Source: Cycas panzhihuaensis (taxonomy: Eukaryota; Cycadophyta). Taken from it: 64,000 nt of DNA. Location: NCBI GenBank assembly GCA_023213395.1, contig CM041465.1:60519741-60583740 (forward strand), read 5' to 3'. The translations under genes and the position numbers were made by a program. The notes under the pieces were generated by a model, which saw only the letters and a list, made by a program, of their open reading frames with translations, had not been told where the DNA came from and made no database searches. Of this stretch, positions 59,756 through 64,000 are shown one piece after another (positions within the stretch are counted from its first letter, which is position 1; every line of letters begins with the position of its first letter).

Positions 59756-60408
59756 GAACCATCTATCTTTGAATAGAGTGCGTCTGGAAAATCATCCGTA
59801 TCCTGGCTTTCTCTCCATTTTGATTCTCGATAGTTGATCCGGAATGATGTGCGCCTTACTGTGTTTCACAATGATTCTGAATGAAAATTCTTGGAACAGC
59901 ATTAACCATCTGCTGATCCTTCCTCGCATAATGGGTTTGTTCACCAGATACATCAAAGCTTGGTGGTCGACAAAAAAAGGAATGGATTAGATAATAAATA
60001 ATGTCGAAATTTCTGTAGTGCATCTCTTTCCGTCGTCGTATAATTCTGCTCTGCTCTCGTAAGTTTTCGACTGGCAAAATAGATTGGATGATCCGTTTTA
60101 TCATCACTGGGTTGGGCCAATACGCATCCAATAGCGTATTGCGACGCATCCACATGCACGTGAAAGGTTTTCTTCCAATCTGGAAATTGCAATATAGGTG
60201 CTGCTACTATGGCCTGCTTTAATGTCTCGAATGCTTGTTGCTGATCTTTGGTCCATATCCATTCAATATTTTTTTCAAAGAATTCTTCTAGAGGTCCAGA
60301 TATATATGCATATCCTCTGATAAATTTTCTATAATATCCGGTCAGACCCAAAAAACCTTTTAGCTGCTTCCTCGTATTTGGTGTCGGAAAGTGTAAAATG
60401 GCAGACAC
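59756..60408 (-). pseudogene. Gypsy-E RNase H
   Basis: Open frame 60,408-59,953: 'FPTPNTRKQLKGFLGLTGYY', 'RKFIRGYAYISGPLEEFFEK', 'WIWTKDQQQAFETLKQAIVA', 'FPDWKKTFHVHVDASQYAIG' (catalytic Asp), 'DDKTDHPIYFASRKLTRAEQ' and 'NYTTTERDAL' (Glu), then a shift; later 'ALMYLVNKPIMRGRISRWL' and 'AHIIPDQLSRIKM' (about 59,815-59,955). Better preserved than the Gypsy-A copy. Confidence 0.9.
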
Positions 60409-61000
60409 TTTTCTTTGGATCAGCAGTCCTTCCTTGCTGACTATGTGCCCTAGGAGGTTTCCAAAGGGTACCAGAAATGTACATTTTTCTGGATTGAGAC
60501 AGTTTATTCTCCCGACAGGTTTGCAACATTTCTCTCAAGTTTTCCATATGGTTTTTCATTAACCCGTACAATGTCCAATCGTCTAAGAATACAGCAACTT
60601 TTTCTCCAATAAATTTACGAAAAATATTAATCACAATCCGTTGAAATGTCGCTGGTGCATTCGTAAGACCGAATGGCATTACCTTATAGGCGTACGTACC
60701 CCATTCTGTTACGAATGTTGTCTTTGCCTGATCTTCTGGGGCAATCTGCACTTGATTGTACCCACTAAATCCGTCTGTGAATGAATAGATTTCATTTCCT
60801 CCAACTGCTTCTAGAATATCTTCCGTGAAAGGTAACGGAAATGGATATTTTTTCGTTACTTTGTTCAATTGTCTGTAATCCACACAGACTTGAATTTTCC
60901 CATTTTTCTTTGGAACCACTACTAAAGGGCTCACCCGATCCGTAGTCAATTTCGTATATATAACTGCTTCTAACATTTTATCCGATTACGCTTTTACTTT
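60409..61000 (-). pseudogene. Gypsy-E reverse transcriptase
   Basis: One open frame from 60,976 covers fingers and palm: 'SPLVVVPKKNGKIQVCVDYR', 'QLNKVTKKYPFPLPFTEDIL', 'GNEIYSFTDGFSGYNQVQIA', 'KTTFVTEWGTYAYKVMPFGL', 'TNAPATFQRIVINIFRKF' and the catalytic Phe-Leu-Asp-Asp (60,578-60,589) with 'WTLYGLMKNHMENLREML'. A shift near 60,510 separates the thumb. The most complete Gypsy RT in the window and a good reference for the family. The fit to non-chromoviral Gypsy RTs is an inference from motif style. Confidence 0.92.
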
Positions 61001-61445
61001 TCTTTATATTTGGATTCATTCGATATGGTCGTTGTTTCTTGGTTTAGCATCCTCCACTAGATCAATATGATGCATTCCTATCTCTGAGGAATACCTTTCA
61101 AATCTTTATACGACCACGCAAACACATCACGAAATTCTTGAATAATTGTTGAGCTTGACTCTGCTTTGGGGATCCCAATAATCTCCAATTCGAATAAGCT
61201 TTAGGACTTTCTGGATTGCCAACATTAATTTACGTTGTTTTAACTTTGTCATACCCACATCTTCTACATTTTCGGTTTATGCCTGGAGCATCTTCTATTT
61301 TCTTTCTCCCACGGTGAATTACGTAAACTCTGCAGGATAATTCACAATTTCTTCTTCTTCACTCTGTATGGATTCTATTGTTTCTGATCATTAAATCTTT
61401 GTTCTAGTTTTATGCTCATCATTCTAATATGTTTCAGGATTGTGT
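61001..61445 (-). pseudogene. Gypsy-E gag2-RT linker and RT start
   Basis: Shifted readings of an acidic linker, then 'SNSNWRLLGSPKQS'-type and 'DVFAWSYKDLKGIPQR' matches (about 61,085-61,140) to the usual RT N-terminal region. Parallel to Gypsy-A 6,567-6,960. Confidence 0.65.
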
Positions 61446-62009
61446 CTACTCCTTGGTTTTCCGAAGTATGCCTAAAGGTTTTATAAAAGATTCCCTTAGG
61501 TTTTTCGGGTTATATCTAAGTTTTGTTCCTTCCGAGAACCAGTCTTTTGCTACTCTTCCCAAGGTATGGTAGAAGTAGTTGGACCAATTCCGCTTAGGTA
61601 TACTCAAGGATTTCCAATTTTGTTTACACACCTGTATGTGTTTTCTAGGGTCATGTCCTACATAAAATATTGGAATAGTTAGTTGGTCTGGATGATCGAA
61701 TCGTATTCGAAACATCGTTTGCAATTCTTGCCAATTCCTAAGGGTATGTTGGTGAGCTAAGTACCAATACCAAGCTTTCCCTCGTAAGGTTAGGATTAAA
61801 TCCTGCTGCCATTTGGTTTTGTCCCACTTTCCCTGCTCTATCCAATAATCAATGCAGTGTGTTAAATGGGTGGTCCCATATAACTGTTCCCCATAGAATG
61901 GTTTAACGTAATCCCCAATATAGGTTTGGCAATTTGTTTTTTCCGGGATAGTGATTTTATTTCCTAGACCAGACTCGCTAGAAGTACTTACCAGCGATCC
62001 TCCTTCCAT
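61446..62009 (-). pseudogene. Gypsy-E gag2: second gag domain, mostly open
   Basis: An uninterrupted 187-codon frame from ATG 62,009: 'MEGGSLVSTSSESGLGNKIT', 'YIGDYVKPFYGEQLYGTTHL', 'THCIDYWIEQGKWDKTKWQQ', 'DLILTLRGKAWYWYLAHQHT', 'LRNWQELQTMFRIRFDHPDQ', 'LTIPIFYVGHDPRKHIQVCK' and 'NWKSLSIPKRNWSNYFYHTL'. The Leu-Arg-Gly...Trp and Trp...Phe...Arg-Phe pattern is that of retrotransposon capsids. It is the second such domain of the element, downstream of a protease. Whether it ever was a separate protein or part of a pol fusion is unknown; the ATG, an upstream primer-like motif and a splice-acceptor-like tract suggest separate expression. Confidence 0.85.
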
Positions 62010-62247
62010 TTCCCCAGTTTTGGCGCCAATGGTTGGAAGAGATTTATGGTCGGGTGTACCTCTAAGGAAGAAGAGGAGGAATATTATTTCCTTCCTCGGG
62101 TTGTATTAAAGGGGGTAAGGAATCTACCTCGGGACCCACACCAAGTAGGCAGGATGTCGTGGTTACTACTAACTAGAAAAAACTACGAAAATTACTAGAT
62201 AAACTAAGGGTTGGTTGGTCTAGGTTATTATCAATTTCAAATGATCA
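62010..62247 (-). other. Gypsy-E spacer before gag2, with primer-site-like motif
   Basis: TGGCGCCAAAACTGGGGA (62,028-62,011) precedes the gag2 ATG by one base. A pyrimidine tract ending in AG occurs at about 62,058-62,075 (minus). Conserved with Gypsy-A 5,641-5,881. Confidence 0.62.
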
Positions 62248-63060
62248 TTAGTCGATATATTCAAAAGAATTTAAATTATTATCAATGTTTACAGATACAC
62301 ATTTAGATAGCAAATTACATCTGAATGAAGAAGAGTTTACTTCATATGCATCCTGAAGCCAGTAATCCACGAACCTCATACCGTGTTCGTCATCCAGAAG
62401 AGTTATATACTTCTTGAGATCCGTTGGTTCTTCATCTTTGGTGATGCTTTGACGTGGTGGGCTCTTCTGCCATGTGAAAGATGTGTTCCTCCTCATTGGA
62501 AGAAAATGTTGTGCTTGTTACCGTTGTATTGGATCCTTAAATGCGGAATTACTTCAATCGAACTTCTTCCCAGCATTGGTAGCTCCACTTTGTTGTTGCT
62601 ATCCGATAAAGTGAAGGTTACCTTTTCCCAATTCTGAAGGCATTGTGTTTTGTGTAACCATGGCCTTCCTAGTAATGCTGGGTAGGGTGTGGCTCCTTTC
62701 TCCGTTTCCACGATCGTGAAGTCAACTCTTACCACTATCCCCACGCGTTTACTTTAATATTGGCCAATCTGCCCATAGGTCGTACCAGTAGCTCATTGGC
62801 CAACTTCAAAAATAGGTTCCGCCTCAATTCGGGCTTCCCAATTTACGCCATGTTGCTTGGTAGCACATTTACTGCCGCACCTCCATCCACAATGACTCGA
62901 GGAAATGTTTCTCCCAATACGGACATGGTTACCATTGGATCCATGTCGAATGATGGTATAACTTGTTTCAAACTTTTGGTAATTCCTCTCTGTAACACTC
63001 CTCCTTTAATCCAATCAATAACCTGAGACAGAGGAATAGTTAATCGCAAATCGCTTCACT
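62248..63060 (-). pseudogene. Gypsy-E aspartic protease and linker
   Basis: 'RLTIPLSQVIDWIKGGVLQR', 'GITKSLKQVIPSFDMDPMVT' and 'MSVLGETFPRVIVDGGAAVN' (Asp-Gly-Gly at 62,879-62,887), then a shift; 'GIVVRVDFTIVETEKGATPY', 'PALLGRPWLHKTQCLQNWEK' (about 62,610-62,744) and the acidic linker ending 'DDEHGMRFVDYWLQDAYEVN'. The Asp-Gly-Gly triad is as in Gypsy-A and may be the family's normal form. Confidence 0.86.
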
Positions 63061-63070
63061 AGATTCTCCA

Positions 63071-63997
63071 TCAATAACAACATTCGGAATATCTTGGTGG
63101 TAATCCTTTAAACAACTCCTCCATTTGCACCATTTGGGGTTTTACCGTCGATTCTTCCGTAAATTTTCCGGCTCTTTTGTTTGTTTTTCCGAGCATAAAC
63201 ATATTTTGTTTAGGTTTACCCATTGGTAGTATATTTTCTTCCCGAACTAAACCATCTAACACTTGTTTCGCTTGTTTATACCGATCCATTTCTGTTGGTG
63301 GGTTTGGATATCCTTCATCCAATTTCTCTTTCTGTTTGTTCTGCAATTTCACATTCTTCGTTTCTGGCACGATTGTCATTAGATTCGTTGCTTTGGCTTT
63401 ACCTTTGCAATCCTCCGTTTTGTGGTCGCTTGGGCCACAATTACCACATACGAACGGCTCGTATTCTCGCTTCATCGGACATTCGGACTTCCAGTGCCCG
63501 AATCAGATGAGGCATCTCCCCATCGGCTGTTTCTTCCTTGAGGGTTCTGGTGCGCCCCTCGTTGTATACACATTCCGAGGTGGGTTGCCTCTTCCCCGAC
63601 CTCGACCTCTGAATGCTTTTCCCCTAGAATTGAAAAAACAATCCTTGGTTGTGTGTGTGTCAACCTCGCATATGTGGCACCACTTCTCTTGTTGGTGCGT
63701 CGCACTGTTTTTTAAATTCAACTCACATTCCCGGGTGGTATGTGAGTTTTCCTCACAGATATGGCACCACTTGCTTACCCTTCCAGTGTGCTCTTTCTTT
63801 TTGGGCATCTCTTCTTCCTGCCGGTTATTTCTGATTTTTAATCTTGCCACATCTTTTCTTAGTGCTTCCAGTTCTGATTCCTCTTCTGCTACCCCTACCT
63901 GGCAGAAGGGTCGATTGTATTGGTTTTGCTTTAATTCTTTAATCTCATCTTGTAACCTTAACAGCAAGGAATCTTGTCCTCCTACTTGGGCATCCAT
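63071..63997 (-). pseudogene. Gypsy-E gag1 C-terminus: coiled coil and three CCHC knuckles
   Basis: Open from the window end to 63,503: 'DSLLLRLQDEIKELKQNQYN', 'EEESELEALRKDVARLKIRN' (coiled coil), knuckles CHICEENSHTTREC and CHICEVDTHTTKDC, an Arg/Gly tract ('FRGRGRGRGNPP') and, after a shift near 63,480, CGNCGPSDHKTEDC. The end runs 'NPPTEMDRYKQAKQVLDGLV' to 63,071. Best copy of this nucleocapsid. The capsid part is beyond the window. Confidence 0.9.
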
Positions 63998-64000
63998 TTC

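Larger units (their letters stand above)
55679..64000 (-). mobile_element. Gypsy-E: minus-strand relative of Gypsy-A, continuing past the window
   Basis: From the window end downward: gag1 zinc knuckles, protease, spacer, gag2, RT, RNase H, integrase, ACGT array, ORF-X, polypurine tract and 3' LTR. Order and sequence match Gypsy-A closely. The 5' LTR and first part of gag1 are outside. It interrupts Gypsy-D2; the 5 bases before it are GTGGA, which should reappear beyond the missing 5' LTR. Confidence 0.92.

Overview
This is nuclear DNA from a land plant with a large, repeat-filled genome. A gymnosperm is plausible, but the window contains no host gene that would prove it. Apart from a few hundred-base stretches with no recognisable content, all 64 kb consists of LTR retrotransposons of the Ty1/Copia and Ty3/Gypsy superfamilies, inserted into one another in both orientations and broken by stops, frameshifts and deletions. 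I see no tRNA, rRNA, CRISPR, DNA transposon or ordinary gene. Element names (Copia-1, Gypsy-A and so on) are local labels.

Layout. 1-13,261: old Copia-1 (+), split by a solo LTR (669-979) and by a structurally complete Gypsy-A (1,868-12,128). 13,929-16,212: truncated Copia-3 (-). 16,213-17,868: relic Copia-C (-). 17,869-20,508: 5' part of Copia-4 (+). 20,596-28,240: Copia-5 (-), both LTRs present, flanked by a 228-bp direct duplication. 28,385-39,140: Copia-6 (-), split by Gypsy-2 (29,318-34,822), an internally deleted Gypsy. 39,141-40,560: 3' end and minisatellite-bearing LTR of a Gypsy-D. 40,561-53,341: Gypsy-B (+), split by Copia-7 (42,069-49,322), the best preserved Copia. 53,342-54,250: nothing recognised. 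54,251-55,678: a Copia LTR relic and a second Gypsy-D LTR. 55,679-64,000: Gypsy-E (-), running off the window end.

Insertion history is readable because several host reading frames resume across the insertions and 5-bp target duplications survive: AAGTA around Gypsy-A, GAATC around the solo LTR, TTCTA around Copia-7, and GGTTC/GGTTG around Gypsy-2.

The most unusual content is the Gypsy-A/Gypsy-E lineage. It has a primer site matching the 3' end of tRNA-Glu, a first gag with three CCHC knuckles, a protease, then a second complete gag-type capsid domain preceded by a primer-site-like motif, then RT, RNase H and integrase. Next comes a spacer carrying about seven ACGT-core repeats spaced about 60-68 bp apart, and finally a sense-strand downstream ORF (called ORF-X here) of unknown function. 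ORF-X is also found in the diverged Gypsy-B. Gypsy-2 keeps the LTRs, primer site, gag and protease but has lost the second gag through most of integrase.

Many differences between copies sit at CAG/CTG trinucleotides. This may reflect methylation-linked base-calling error or methylation-linked mutation, so the apparent amount of frameshift damage should be treated with caution.
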